From Atrichornis clamosus (taxonomy: Eukaryota; Chordata; Aves; Passeriformes; Menuridae), in NCBI GenBank assembly GCA_013400975.1, contig WBMZ01003014.1:124001-188000 (forward strand): a stretch of DNA of 64,000 nucleotides, given 5' to 3'. The notes below the pieces were generated by a model, which made no database searches, had not been told where the DNA came from, and was given only the letters and a program-made list of their open reading frames with translations. The number at the start of each line of letters is the position of its first letter. Within the stretch, counting starts at the first letter, position 1. The translations under genes were made by a program, and so were the position numbers. This document shows, one piece after another, positions 36,583-49,600 of this stretch.

Positions 36583-39500
36583 AACAGGCTCTCCAGTTCC
36601 TAAAGGATGTGATTTTAAATTAGGGTCTTTGACAGCAAAAGCAAAGCACATTTTACAACTCCCAGAGCTACAAGAAACAGCTGTATATAAGGATAAAGCC
36701 AGACAGTTTCTGTCTGAATGTGCTTCAGGTCAGTGTCGGCCCAGTTCTCAGTGGTATTCCAGCCCCTGCTGTGCCATTTCTCTTGTGCAAGGAGGCTCCA
36801 AGCCATCTTCTGCAGAAACCCCTTCAGCACTGGGTCAAACACGGGACACAAAGCCAACGCAGCTGCCCAGTGCTGCGTCCCGGGTGGTCCAGAGCCTTAG
36901 GAAGTGTGTGGCTCTGCTGGAGCGGCGCTCGCCCGCTCTCTCCAGGATGGCTCATCTGCATCTGGGAGAAACTGGGTTACTGCAGTCTGCAAGGGATTCT
37001 AACTTTTACAAGGAGGAAAAGATTGGCCTAAGAGATACAACTCTTTCAATTTTAAACTTTTTTATTTAAATTCACATTTTCTTCTCCCAGGGAGCTGTCC
37101 CTGTGCCAGAAAGTTTACTGGCACAAGAGCTTGGCACAGTGTTTTTTTCCTGAGGCCACTAGACTCATTTGTTTCTAATTATAAGGTAAAGGTGGGTTTT
37201 TTTCCCTCTCTCCCAGTGGATTTCATACTCCACAATCATATGTTCAACCTAGATCAAAAAATAAATAGATATATAACCTTCAGACACATTATTTCTCTTA
37301 GACTGCACTGAAGTAACTCCACAAATATTCACTGTCATTTTACAGATTACACATGTGGGGCAGGAACTGAGTTTGAGCCACTCTTGCTTTTGGATGGACA
37401 CTGTTGTTGAAGCAATTGTGGCTTCTTTTCAGAGGGCATACAGATGGCCTGGTGATTACTGAAATGCTGGGGCCTCAGTGCCAGAGCCAATTGAAGAATA
37501 GCAACTTTTAGTAGAGAATGTCCATGGCATAAACCAAATTTTTATCATTTCTTCTGTAAATTTTCCGAGACAGTTGTCTAAAGCCTAAAATATTTTAGCT
37601 GAAACACTAATTATGTCAGATTTTTCCATTTTTAATTCATAGGAAAAAAAATGTGGAAAGGATACCCTTGTTATGAGGGAAAAAATCGCAAGCAAAACCC
37701 CCCAAATTTTCTAGTACAAGGTAGTTCCAATAGAAAATTTCTCAGAAGGCTCCTTTAGTTCAGTGGAAAGTTCTTCCTCAGATTTTCTTAATGTCTCTGG
37801 CCAAGCCACTTCATTTCTCCATCTCAGCAACATATTTGAAAGTAGATAAGGATTTTTCATCCGGTTTTCTTTGAGTGCTGGCTATGTCAACAACCAGCTC
37901 TTTTGGATGGGCATTCTCTTGCTATTTACTGCAGGACATGACACTGCTCAGCGGGTTACCACCTCTCATTCAGAGTTTCTAGGCACCGTCCTACTACTAC
38001 CAACGATAAATTGGAGTAATTCACGTTAACCAAACATTTTCCCCCGAGTATGCTTGTGATTTTCCAAAACTATAAATACATAATTATAGAAGCACAGCCC
38101 TATACTGATTAGTTGCTTGCTCTTTAAATTGAATCAGTCAGTTTCCATAGTACCCTCGATCATGTTCTGAAACTTGCATTTGAAAATTTACAAGGAGAAT
38201 AAGTGAATAAATTGTATTGCAAAGTGTATAAAACTCAATAACTTGGAATTTTAAACAACAGTCAGCCTTCAGGGACAGAAGTAATAATTCAGTTTCTTAG
38301 TTACATCACAGAGGTTCTGTGCCTTATGTAAAAACACATTTGTTCAGCTTGCTGGCTGCCAGATGATCTCCAAGATGAGATGAGATCATGGCTGGCTGAG
38401 CATGGGAGACCTGCACATCTACTAAAAGGTAGTCTTCTGGCAGCATCTTTACGTTTTAGAGAGGCTAATACATTTTTTTATGTAGCTTATCATTCTGAAA
38501 CAGGACACTTTTTTTGTCCCCTGCCTATGAAATCAGCGTGCTTACCAACGTGGCCCACGGAATGACTTTCCCTGGGAATGTCACCTCTCTGGCAAAGGTC
38601 CTTTGTATCACATTGCAGCTCGAGGACTGCAGCTTTCACTCTAAGCTGGGTTTCTGCTTCTCTGGGTGGAAAGACAGGGTCACTGTGTGAATGGCACAGC
38701 AGCAACAGTGTACTCTGAATGCTTTGTATGTGCTTTGAAGTAACCTAGGAATGCTTACGGGGCTGGACACAATGGAAACCATAATGCAAAACAACATCTT
38801 TTCTTTTTAAGGATCATATCAATTGGTTATTCAAAATCTCTCTGTTCTCGCCAGTACGGAGCACCTCGGTAAAATGAGGCATTGGGAACCTCCTTTGGCA
38901 GGAGGAGGTCCTTGTCAATGTGGTAGGTGACCCTTGGAGCTGAAGCTCTTCACCCTCGCCCCGAGCAGACCCGTGCCTGAACGTTCAGCTGCAGCAGCTG
39001 CTTGGTGAGGGAACATATTCCACTCTCATGAATGCTGAAGGGGCTGGCAGGAAGGACATGTGACTGCCCTGTCAGATACCCACAGAATACAGGACACAGA
39101 AATAATCTTGCTCAGGTATTATCAATTCTCACCGAAGGAGGGACTGCCAGATGTATGAGAGCATGAGAAATTAGATGCCTTTGAATCCTGCGTACCTGGA
39201 GCTGCACGTCCAGGGTTTGGAACACAATGCAGCGGATGCTTGATTCAGATGAAAAGCTGAAAATTGTTTCGTAAGCACCAAGGAAAGAATGCTTTGCTTC
39301 TCTGAGAGCTGGGCATTCTAAACTTCCTGTTGGCACAAAGCACTGCAAACACTAAAGACACGGTGGGGCTAACGTTGTAGTCACAAGAGTCTAAGAACAT
39401 TAGTGATGGAAGGTTTATAAGTACAGGCAATGTTTGGCATTATGGAGGTTTACAAATGCTTACAGAGCCAGCAAACTGCAGTAAGAAAAAAACGAGATGG

Positions 39501-39897
39501 GTCTGCAGAGCACCCAGAAAGCTTTTCTTCAGCCAGAATTTCCCTGGGTGGTGAGCCCATTCCGTGCTGCAGAGGGGAGGCAGAGGGCATTACAGGCAGG
39601 GTGCTGTAGTCACTAACATGAGCTCTGCTCCCCTCTCCCCTCCTGCCTTGGTAGCTGCAGCCATGGTCCCCACACCCCTCAAAACTTTCCCTGCATGCAA
39701 CCTAAGCAAATGACAGCTTATCTATGCCATCCTTGTGATTTCTTTCAGCCTGGTTTTAAAAATAGTTTCTGAGCAATTATGTGTCACATAAGAATAAACC
39801 TGCATGCTGGTGCATCTTTCCTGTCACCACAAAATAACAGCACTACAGTTTCTACATTTCAGTCTTGGGTTTTTGTTGTTTTTTTTTTCCTGCAAAG
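36583..39897. other. non-coding stretch, GC-richer at its left end
   Basis: A 146-codon plus-strand open frame (36629-37069), starting at TTG rather than ATG, crosses a CpG-containing patch at about 36835-36950. Its translation has no recognised domain, and other frames overlap it. The rest is AT-rich, apart from a moderately GC-rich segment at about 38860-39010, with no supported exon. Confidence 0.5.
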
Positions 39898-39953
39898 ATC
39901 AACAGCTTCTGCAGAAAAAGGACACAGTATAATCAGGAGATCATCAGCCTGAA
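39898..39953 (+). other. exon-like 56-nt segment (weak candidate)
   Basis: Upstream is a strong pyrimidine tract (GTTGTTTTTTTTTTCCTGCAAAG). Downstream is a perfect GTAAGT 5' splice site at 39954-39959. One frame is open across the segment, giving INSFCRKRTQYNQEIISL; in genomic DNA it terminates at TAA just past the donor. An AAG acceptor is unusual (CAG or TAG is preferred), and CTGCAG at about 39909-39914 is an alternative. I recognise no family. The length is not a multiple of three. Confidence 0.18.
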
Positions 39954-41366
39954 GTAAGTATAAAACTTGCAAAATTATGCACTCTGTGAAGAAACCTGCT
40001 GCTTTTTTTAGCATCCAAGCATACATGCTGCAAAACTAAATCCTCCTTTCAAATAAGTCAACACAATCCCCTTCATATCACCAGGGCTGCACTTACTAAT
40101 GAGAACAATATATATTTTTTCTTTTCCCTTGAAACCAAATACTTTGCATATTTCTGATGATCTGGCATAGTTGGGGGCTGCTTTTGTAGCTTGTTTCGCC
40201 ATGTTCACAGAACCTTTACTAAGCCTGGTTCCAGGCATTTGTACCAATTCGGTGAGCCCCTGAGATGTGCTGCCTTTCCAGTGTCCAACGCTGCAAAGCT
40301 GAGGAGTTACCATTTGTATGGAAATGAGCGTCTCTTGCACTCTGCCTGGTCACACCAAATAAAGAGAGAGAAAACTCACTCATGTTCTCCTCCACCCATT
40401 CAAGTGCTAAGAAAGAAGCTGTTGGTTTTCCTGACCATGTCTTGAGGCAATTGTTTTCCAAATTAGGAGGCCTGCCCCATCCTCATGCCTTGAAATAGCA
40501 TTGTACATTTCCTCTCCCAGAGAAGTGATCTGCCACTGTCTGCAGCTACCTCAGACTGTTCCAGAGCTTGCTTAAAAGGTTTTTCCTTTGGAAACTGGAA
40601 GGCCTCCATTTGCAGTTAGGTTGGATACCCCAGCTTTGTGGTTCAAAGAACACGTGAGGTGGCTGCTGATGGAAGTTCATGGCCACAGAAGGAACTGCAG
40701 CATCACTACACTGTCATCCAGTAGTGACCAAGGGATTTGTTCCAGTAAAGGAACATTTTCCATTTCTTCATTTTTCTATTCTTCATTTTAGTGATGAAAG
40801 CTGTCAAGGGACTCTAACCCTAGATCTCAACAGCTTTGGTGTAGCAGCAAGCATTTTCCCAGAGTATTTCACAGTATCCCACAAAGCCATGTTTTAATTT
40901 GATGAGATTTCTGTGTGTTACTGAAACATCTAATTCACAGGCAGTGAGTGTGAACTGATTGAACCACTGATAAACTGTGACCCAAGTCTGCACAGGTGAC
41001 TACAGACACATCTGATAACGAAGCTGACAGAATTTTTGGCAGATGCTTTTGTATGGCTCACCATGCACGGTGAAGAAGTCAAAAGGGAATGACTTGAAAT
41101 GACCCCTGAAAGACAGAGGGACAATGGCCAAACAACAGCAGCAAAACAAAACTTCAGTGCCAGTGACAAAAGTATCATTAATATGAAGGGGATTTGACAG
41201 GATTTATGGTATACTGATTCATCATTAGCAGGATTTTTTCCTGGCTTCCTTTAGAGTGATAACTCCAATAACACTGCAGAATGAGCAGGGATAACAATGA
41301 AAAATAACACCAAGAAAAAACCCTTCTGGGGTTTAAGCTCAACAAGTCTTCCTTTTCTTTGTCTTC
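39954..41366. other. non-coding stretch without recognised genes
   Basis: Open frames of up to 110 codons (40008-40340 minus) overlap others on the plus strand and encode nothing recognisable. No repeat family is seen. Confidence 0.5.
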
Positions 41367-41384
41367 TTTTTTTTTTTTTTTTTT
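41367..41384. repeat. T18 homopolymer run
   Basis: Eighteen consecutive T residues. Read on the minus strand this is a poly(A) stretch, preceded by AATAAT within about 20 bases. An old minus-strand retrocopy covering roughly 41385-41700 is possible, but no parent gene or target-site duplication is recognised. Confidence 0.85.
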
Positions 41385-41775
41385 GGTAGCTCAATCATTA
41401 TTCATCTAGTTTTTCAATGCCTTACAACAACTAAAAATTATAAAATCTCTTAAATTTATAAATTAAGTAGACAAAGCTACTGCAGCCTGTGTGCTCTCAG
41501 TCTGTGTGCTTACCATTGCTGCTTGAGCAGAAGGGGTGGTGCTGTTTGTAAAGGCAACAAGAACCATAATATATGCAGAGTGGTTTGAGATGGCATGCAA
41601 TTATAAACACTTCCTGCAGAGAACATTAGGTCTGCAGGTTCATAAATGCTTTTTAGATATGATATTTTAATCGCTCATCTTGAAACAGCCTGGGGAAAAA
41701 AAAAAGGAAATAAAATGCACATATCCAAGGTCAGGAGTAGACCTTTTTTTTGCTTGAGCAGGAGGGATGATTTTG

Positions 41776-41787
41776 TGACCTTGACCT
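41776..41787 (-). promoter_or_regulatory. AGGTCAAGGTCA nuclear-receptor motif
   Basis: On the minus strand the sequence is AGGTCAAGGTCA: two AGGTCA half sites with no spacer, with an embedded TCAAGGTCA. TCAAGGTCA is the known extended half site bound by monomeric orphan receptors of the ERR and NR5A (SF-1) groups. This is a motif match only; occupancy is not shown. Confidence 0.3.
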
Positions 41788-42129
41788 TCTCAAAACTATT
41801 GTCTGTTCTTGTGCACTGATGTTGGTCATAGGCCTGACATCAGAAGAGAGATCCCAGGTACATCAAGAGGTTTATAAGGCCAGGTACTCAGCTGGTATAA
41901 ATCAGTGACCTTACACTGACTTCAGGTGTCACCACGTGGCATGAGAGGAGCTGCTCTCACCAGTTGGCTGGCCTCAAGCTACTATTTTGTAAACAAGGAA
42001 TTGTTTCCAGAACAGGGGGTCAGCTCACTGATTTCTCACACACTAAGGAAGCAAAGGAAAAGGGAAGAAAACTTTCAACTGTCCCAAACAGCCAGAACAG
42101 AAACAATCTTCCTCATCTCTGCAACACCT

Positions 42130-42470
42130 GGAAGAACTGATTATAGCTGTAGATCCCAATTACAGTGACAATAACACAGCAACATAGTTCTTTAAAAACA
42201 GAGATGAAGCAGTGCTATTGATCACTATTATCAGCAGAGTGGGTCAGCATAATTTAAACCTTTCCATTAAGGCTCAAAGATGGGTTTTTAAGTTAGGGCA
42301 TTGGTGCAATTATTGAGCTGAGTAGGAGGTAGAAATGTAATTATGTAAACTAACTGAATTAAGAGGATTGCACAGTTCATTAGGGTCCATTTTTTTTTTG
42401 GTCAACATTTTGGATCACCAGCTGCTATAGAATTTAATTTCCATTAAAAAGCATTAATTGCACTTCTTCT
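42130..42470. promoter_or_regulatory. homeodomain-motif cluster (enhancer candidate)
   Basis: The block contains CAATTAC near 42160, GTGCAATTA at 42304-42312, GTAATTATG near 42338 and TAATTGCAC at 42455-42463. The second and last are exact reverse complements about 150 bases apart. The sequence between is complex and non-repetitive with no open frame. Such clusters are typical of conserved developmental enhancers, but conservation cannot be judged here. Confidence 0.3.
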
Positions 42471-42753
42471 GTGAAAGCAGAGCAGTTGTGTTCGTTGAGC
42501 AGCTCCATCCTTGCTACTCTCATGCAGGTGTGGAAATAGCCCCCTGCTCCACACCAGTGCCTGGGACAGCCAGCCCCTGTTCCCTCTTGGAGCCTTCACT
42601 GGGACAAGATGCTCCTGCCAGCTCTGCCTACCATCACAGTGGTTGGTGGGAACTTGGATAGTTGATATCGTTAAGGACTTAGAGCAGCATTTATTCAGTA
42701 AAAATGACTGAAAAGTGCATCCCATTCTGCTAAGGGATTTCTAAACACAGACC

Positions 42754-43317
42754 ATGGCCCTTCCCAAAGGAGTTTCTCTGTGGCGAGAAGGAAGAAAGTG
42801 GGGAAATAAAGAATCCAGAACATACTTGGAAATCTATGGACCAGTTTGCATACAGCCAGAATCTTCATTTCACATATTTCTTGTCTCTGGCTTTATTGTC
42901 CTTTGCATTACTGTGTGGCAATATGAAGGTAAATATTGCTCTGTGTCCGACATTCAAATAAATGTGAACCACACCTCTGGTTCTCAGCAACAGAAAAATT
43001 TCCCCTCTGTAAGAGATCAATCTGCAGATAACATAATCCTCATTCTGAACTGGAGACTTTGTTGCTTGTGCCTTATACGTGACTCTCCCTTCCTCACAGG
43101 GACATCTCTTTGTCATCAACTATTTTTCTACAGACTCTGCTGTCTGACTGGAGCCCGGGGCAATCAGTCATCAGCTGCTCCCCTGCCTCCAGACAGGGTA
43201 TTCAGTCTGCAACAGGCAAATCTCAAGCTGCTCCATCTCTGCCAGACTGTTTCTTGGGGCTTTGTTGAGTTTAGAGGGGGTTTTTATTGTTTGAAGGTTT
43301 TCCCTAAGTACTTGTAA
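42754..43317 (+). other. longest open frame, 187 codons, doubtful gene
   Basis: The ATG at 42754 has optimal Kozak context (ACCATGG). The frame runs 187 codons to a TAA at 43315-43317, and an AATAAA lies at 43469-43474, about 150 bases downstream. The predicted protein has a hydrophobic stretch at residues 39-55 that could span a membrane and a second, cysteine-rich one at about 94-108. It has no signal peptide and no domain that I recognise. A rough estimate suggests that one open frame of this length is not surprising by chance when six frames of 64 kb are scanned, and AATAAA is common in AT-rich DNA. An overlapping minus-strand frame covers 42865-43119. It could be a lineage-specific single-exon gene, but chance is more likely. 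Confidence 0.15.
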
Positions 43318-43900
43318 AGCGGCTGCTTTTACTACAAATGTTCTAGTACGTTTTGACTCACAGACTGGCCACTCAAGCTCTTTGCATATGAGGGTTAATG
43401 CTGAAAAGCTTCATAAAGACTTATCTCTTGTATGTAAATAGATAAAGGAGTGTAAATGGATATAGGACAATAAAGAGGGTGATAATACTGGCTTTATTTG
43501 CTGAATAGTAGGTTAAAAAATCCCCGGTTCTCCTCTCCTCCAAGGAAACCACTAGATACAGACACAGATGTTCACAGGGAGAGAAATGGTACCACATTCA
43601 GGAGTGTGTTTATGAAATATTTTTCTATATGACGGAGCAAAAAGGGGATTCATATATCCATGTAAAGATGGATGTTTGTGCTGTGTGAGGCTGCTATGGA
43701 TGCATATTTGATTTTTATACCTAATATCTTCTGAACAGGCTTTACCTGCAGTGATCACCAGACTCCGTATTTTTTCCTTTTAAAATGAGCATGCTGCGGG
43801 TGACTAAGCAAAAGAAACCTGTGGAAACCTCCTCTCACAGCACGTAAATCATCACCACAACATCGGCTTTTCCCTTGCTGACAGCATTAATGTGTTGCTT
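43318..43900. other. non-coding stretch
   Basis: AT-rich sequence with an AATAAA at 43469-43474 and no recognised exon or repeat. Confidence 0.5.
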
Positions 43901-44560
43901 GCATAGATAAATTAGAGACTGAGGGCAAGACGTGGAGCAGCCCTGGGTGCCCCCTCCCAGAGCCGCCCTGCTCTGGCGCGGGGACTGCCCTGCACAGCAG
44001 AGTCTACTGTGATGACCCATTTGTAAAATGTGAATGCGATCCCACAGAAACCACCACGGCGCAGCCCACAGCACCAGGATCAAAGCCATATCCATGGGCT
44101 GCACTTCAGAAATTCAAGAAAGTCCCAAGGCAGTGCACTGCCGTCCCAGGCTCAGCAGGTAGGACAGGTCTGCACTTTGACGAAATACCTCGACTCTGCA
44201 ACCCTATCTGTTTATTTCCATAGAATTCCTCAAGCTTTCGTGGGAAGTGAGCTGGACTGCTTTGTTCTTTCCCAAAGCAGAAGCTAAGTATGGCTGGAGA
44301 ACAGCAGCAGGAGGGGCGACTGCTGTCTCTCAAAAAGACCAGAACCTGCCAATCACCCTCTTGTCTCTGTGCCAGGCAGAAAGCCGTGGGCCCCAGGCCA
44401 GAGCAGCAAAGGAGGAGCATCCATCAAATCGCTGCTCAAAGATCCACAGTCCCAGGGAGCAGCAAAGCCAGGTTTAGGAGGCAGGAGCCACGTGCCATGT
44501 TCAGCACGTGAAGTGCAAGGTAGCCCATCCTGCAGCAGCAGCAGCGAAGCGACAGAATCT
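43901..44560. other. moderately GC-rich stretch with overlapping open frames
   Basis: CpGs cluster at about 43930-44070 and 44480-44560. At least eight short open frames overlap on both strands (for example 44106-44420 minus and 44369-44719 plus), with glutamine, serine, proline and arginine-rich translations. The mutual overlap argues that none is a real gene. Confidence 0.35.
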
Positions 44561-46653
44561 GGCTTTGAGTGCAACAACTGGTGCTACACAGAAGGGACCA
44601 GACAAAAGAGAGATGTTGTAAAAGAACTGACTCAGAGGAGTCCTCTTGCATGTAAACAAAAACTTTACTTCTGCCACAGGAAGTCTTCTTGTCTACTTCT
44701 TTTTCTGGCCCCATGGTAAAAATCCCTGGGAAAGAGTACATCACTTTAACTGCCAGAGGAACTTTTAAAAGTAGTTCTGCATTTACTTTTGTTACTAATT
44801 CAATCCTTGAAAAAGTATTCAGTCCTTGTGGGTTTTTATGTACAAGTAATTATTTGTCCATTTTGCCTGCTTAGGATATTTTTTTTCCATGGGTATTATT
44901 CCTCCTCAGTTAGCTCTTCATGTAAAGCTTCTCAAATGGCTGATGCTAATGCAGCTCTCAAAAGGTTTGAGAATATTTGACTTTCATTTTCACAGGCCCA
45001 GATCCATAGATTTACACATTCTGGATCTATATCTTCATCTCAAATGGCACAATGAATAATATTTTTACTAGATTAATCGATACATGCCTCACCTCTAGCA
45101 ATAGAAATATACTATACATTAAGTGCAGTTAATGAATTCATTTATAGGACTAAAATTAAGCAAACTATTTATGAAGATTCTGTCCATTTCTTGACAGCTT
45201 TCCATGTTTTAGATAGAAGAAGAGAAAGCAGGTTGGCCTAGCAGCAGCATTATTGATATTTTACTTAAACCTCAATATTGCAAACTTGTCCAGCATATCC
45301 AATTTTAATTAGGGGAGGAAGATTCTTCCTGAATTTTAAGTTCACACAGAGAACAGTCTTGATTACCTCCATACATGTACAGACTTATAATATCTAGTTA
45401 TTACTTCCTTTCACCCCAAAAAGTCATAGTCAGATTCTCAGACCCAGCCAACCACACTTTGCTGTCCTTAGTTGCATCCTAACTTTGACTAAAACAGATT
45501 TTATGGCACACTTTTGACCTAATTTTCCACACTGCTTCATTTATAGAACAATATTTTTCTTCATTACTTGAAGTTGTTCGAAGCAATCAGATCAGAAGCA
45601 AATGCCAAGCCAGTGATCTTGCCTTATTTACCAGCTGTAGAAACTTTGAATTTCCTCAACATAGTGGTGATTTGATATCACTTCATCTCATGTCAACAAT
45701 AAATTTTTGCAAATCTGGTTATAAAATAATTGGGGAAAAAAAGTCATAAAGTTCAACTTCATATTAGTAGGTGTTTAGTTTCCAGTGCCATACGGTTTCT
45801 CTACAGGTGATTCAAACATATTTTTAATTTTTTTTTTCAGAATTTGTTCTGTTATTAGCCATTAAATATATTAATCAACAATTCACCATCCAGATCAGCT
45901 AAATAATATCTATGAGACAAAATAAGTTGAACTCTGGAAAACATGATTTTGCCATTTCCTTCATAAACTTCACCACTTTTTAGATATTTTACTTAAAGAG
46001 AAACCTCCTGTATTTGTAGTTCCTTTAAAGGTATAAAACTTTTTACTTTTTTTTCTACTTATTTCTTTTGGTAAAATTGCTATAATAAACTTGGAATTTC
46101 CTTCTCACCAAACAAGCTCTGTCTTTTCTCTTTTGTATTTCCAATTGCAACTTTTTGATCAGACTTCTCTTAAGAGGGTCCCTAAGAAATACAGAGATTT
46201 CAGTGGATAGAGAAGCAATCCTTGTGCAGATACTCACATGCATCCTGTCCCACATTTTCAAGTGCTTTTCTTGTTATAAAATCACCTTTAAGTTAACAGA
46301 GTTTGAACCTCGGAAAGGTATTTGGAGCAAAACATCAAATTCCCCAATTCATCGTTATTGCGCAGACTGATCTGAATGTCACCTCCAAAATTATCTTTGA
46401 CTAGATTTATTTGTTGTCCTTCATCACTGATTTGTTTGGTGGTCTCATGTAAAACTTAGGAATTTATCACGTTGTTAATATTCCTTTGATCCTGATATTC
46501 CCTGCCCTGTTACTACCTGACGAGCAGCAACTTATATGTGTTCCTCTACCTGAATTTATCATACCCAGCAGACTCAGGCACTCTCAGTTTTTGTGGACTA
46601 CCTCTTTGTTGCAAAAGCTAATTTCACATTAAAACCATCTCACACATTTTCCT

Positions 46654-46670
46654 CATTCATTCATTCATTC
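46654..46670. repeat. short (CATT)4 tetranucleotide repeat
   Basis: Four copies of CATT plus one base are pure and uninterrupted. This is a minor microsatellite. Confidence 0.85.
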
Positions 46671-49600
46671 TTGTTATCTTCCTTTGCATTCTGGGAAATA
46701 AAATACAAGTTCTTGTCTACTTTTATAGGTTGAACACACATAAAGATCAAAGAAAATATTTTTGTATAAAATATATTCTCGAGAGAGACCAGAACTGAGA
46801 TGTTTGCTGTGTTGAGCCCACTGAACAGGATGCTCCTGCATTTGGAAGCATCATCATAAAAATGGCAAGACTGGACAGATATTATTTGTTATTAATCACC
46901 AGTTGCTATCAAACTCTTTACAATATCATCAAGCCAAAGGAAAGCATTATCAGCTAACGACTCTGGCTTTGCTTCTGAAAACATCTCATCTCTGTTCTGT
47001 TCTACTGTACCATCAGGACTTGATTGGAAATGCCAAACCAGAACAGTTCTGTAAAAATACAATGGCAAGATTCATAGTTCTATCACATTTATGTTGGAGG
47101 AATGACAACTAACCTTGGCACTGGACACTAAATTAGTAATATGTTCCACTGGGAAGTTTCACTTTGAAGGGTGGCTGGGTGGCTGCCAGATCTTGAGTAG
47201 AAAATAAAGGTATCAGAGTTCAGCAAAATGAACTGGCAGGGCTGGACCCAGCGCTCGAAACAGGCACGGTCCCAGGCAGAGCCACGAGACCAGGCGTGTG
47301 AGGAGGTTCTCTGGCTCTGTGGTCATTGTGGCTGCTCTTACAGCTCCCTCTCCCCAAGTTCTCTATCCATAGGGATGGAGACAAAAGAGCTTCATATAGT
47401 TTCTATTCTGGATCCCTGGCTGTATCAACCTGGTCCTCTTCTCAGCTCCCCACCATATACATTAAAATAAAAGTTGCGATTTTCTTCCAGACAAATATAT
47501 CTTTTTTTATAAAAAGATCATGTATGAAGTTGCAGACTCACAGAGGCAAGGATGGTGCACTCAGAAGCAATCAGGATAAGCTACAGCCTTTGTATGTTTG
47601 ACTGACATGCTCTTAGCCCTCAAAACTGCTGCTGAAAAGAAGCTCTCAAAGCTGCTTTTGAAAACCAAGGCCATAGCCAGCACAGCACATAAACAAACAA
47701 ATTTCAGACCTTGCATTGGCTTAAATTCCCAGGGAAAAATGGAACTCTGAAATTTAATGTACACTGGTATTGTTCCTTGGTTGTGCTATGTTCTATTTAC
47801 TAAAAATGCCTGAATACCTCTAAAATGTTTTAAATGGTAAAATGACGTTGTGGTGCATTCAAGAGTGAGACAATATACCAACTCCAAAAATGCAAAATAA
47901 AGCCAAAGCCTTCAGCTAGAATCCTGAACTAAATTAAACTGGCTTTGAGGTTCAGAATTCAGCTACCAATGCTTTTCTCTTTTTTCTCCTTTCTCCAATT
48001 TCTATTACGTGTATTTTGAATATGCTACCTTCCACAAAGTCCACAGTAAGGTGACTTTGTTATTGTCCTTTTATTTCAACAGTTTAGAATGAGGAAGGGA
48101 CAATCACACAACATAAAAACAAGCACTCACAGAAGAAGAAAGAAGTCTGTTGTCCTGTGTTTGCAGTGGGTTATAAGAGGTACTAAGGGAAGAGCTAAGA
48201 ACTTAAGATACATAACACACAGCCCAAGGAAAAACAAACAAACTCCGATATTCTGGTATTATTCTGGTGTATTTTGGCCAAAGGTTTCAGTTATGTTTTA
48301 GACTTGATTATGTGTACTTCAGAGAGAAGCCCCCAAGAACTCTGCATCTCACACCAGTGGGCTCCCTCCACATCAGGGACTCTGCAGGAGCCTCTTGCTA
48401 ATTTTGTGGCAAATCATCTGTTGCCCATGCACAGGATGAGCTTCTCAAACACTAACTTTGCAACATCTGAGAGGCATTTTTTTCAGCTGAGTCAAAGCCA
48501 CTTTTTCTCTACTGAGGAGCAAGCTCATGGCAAGACAGAAGTTCTAAGAGAATCTATTTCTGACTTATCTGAGTGCATACATAGCTCCTGAAGATTTTTT
48601 AAAAGAACGGTAAAAAAACTTCTTAAAAGAAATAAAAAGAGGATTTTTATGCTTTGGATCAATGAAAACTGGACAAACAGAATTTCACAAAATGTAGCAA
48701 AAAAAGCCCAATAAACTAAAACAAGAGCTTTTCTTTGAAGAAAAAGTAGCAGAATTCAGATAAAGTACTTTAGAAACTGTTAGTGGGCTACTAAACTAAT
48801 GCATTTGAAAGGAAAGGTCTTACTCAAGCTCCAGTAGTAGAAATTATTGTAGGATTTCAATTTTTCACTAAAATGGCTGGGTTTTGGCATAAGCAGCTTA
48901 GTCTATACTTTCATTAAACTTATCAGCAAGGAAAATCCTCCACTCATCAAGGCTCTGGACTTGCTTAAGGAGCCCAGATTCAAGGGTCACCTCTATATCA
49001 CAACACTTTCTGCAAGTTTTTTCTCCACCTGGTAACTGAAGCTACACCATAAAATATCAATAAATATCCAGTCACTTCGGTATCCATGCTTGCGTATGGC
49101 ATATTTTTAGTGACAAATATAGCTCAAGCAGCACACTGAATAAGAAAACATTATTCAGCTGCAGTGTATCACTGAAAGCCTGTATTTCTTTTTCATGTAC
49201 TACTCAGAGTGCCTTGAAAAGAAAGAAAAAAAAAAAAGGCTAGCTAGAATCCTTATTGCAGATACACAACAAAACCCTCAAGCAGGATCCTCTAAGTCCC
49301 TGTCTGGTGCTTGTTTTCCTCAGTCACTTTTATCAAGGTACACTCTCAAAAGTTATTTGAAACTATTTTGAAGAGGGCATAGTAGCAGCACATCTGTCAT
49401 AGCAAGGGCAACACCTGTGCTTCCCTGGCTATCTGGAATCCCAAATCCAGTGTATATCTTTTTGTGGTTTAGGAGTGAGACCAAGGATTTCGGTTCTGAC
49501 TTGACAATGAAACACGACAGGATGTGATTATCTGAATATTGAATCAGATTTCTGGGGAAGCTGCCTGTCTGAAATCACTGCATTTTTATTAAATTTGACA

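Noticed and set aside
36629..37069. 146-codon plus-strand frame after the T25 run
   Set aside because: It begins at TTG, has biased composition, overlaps other frames and resembles no known protein.
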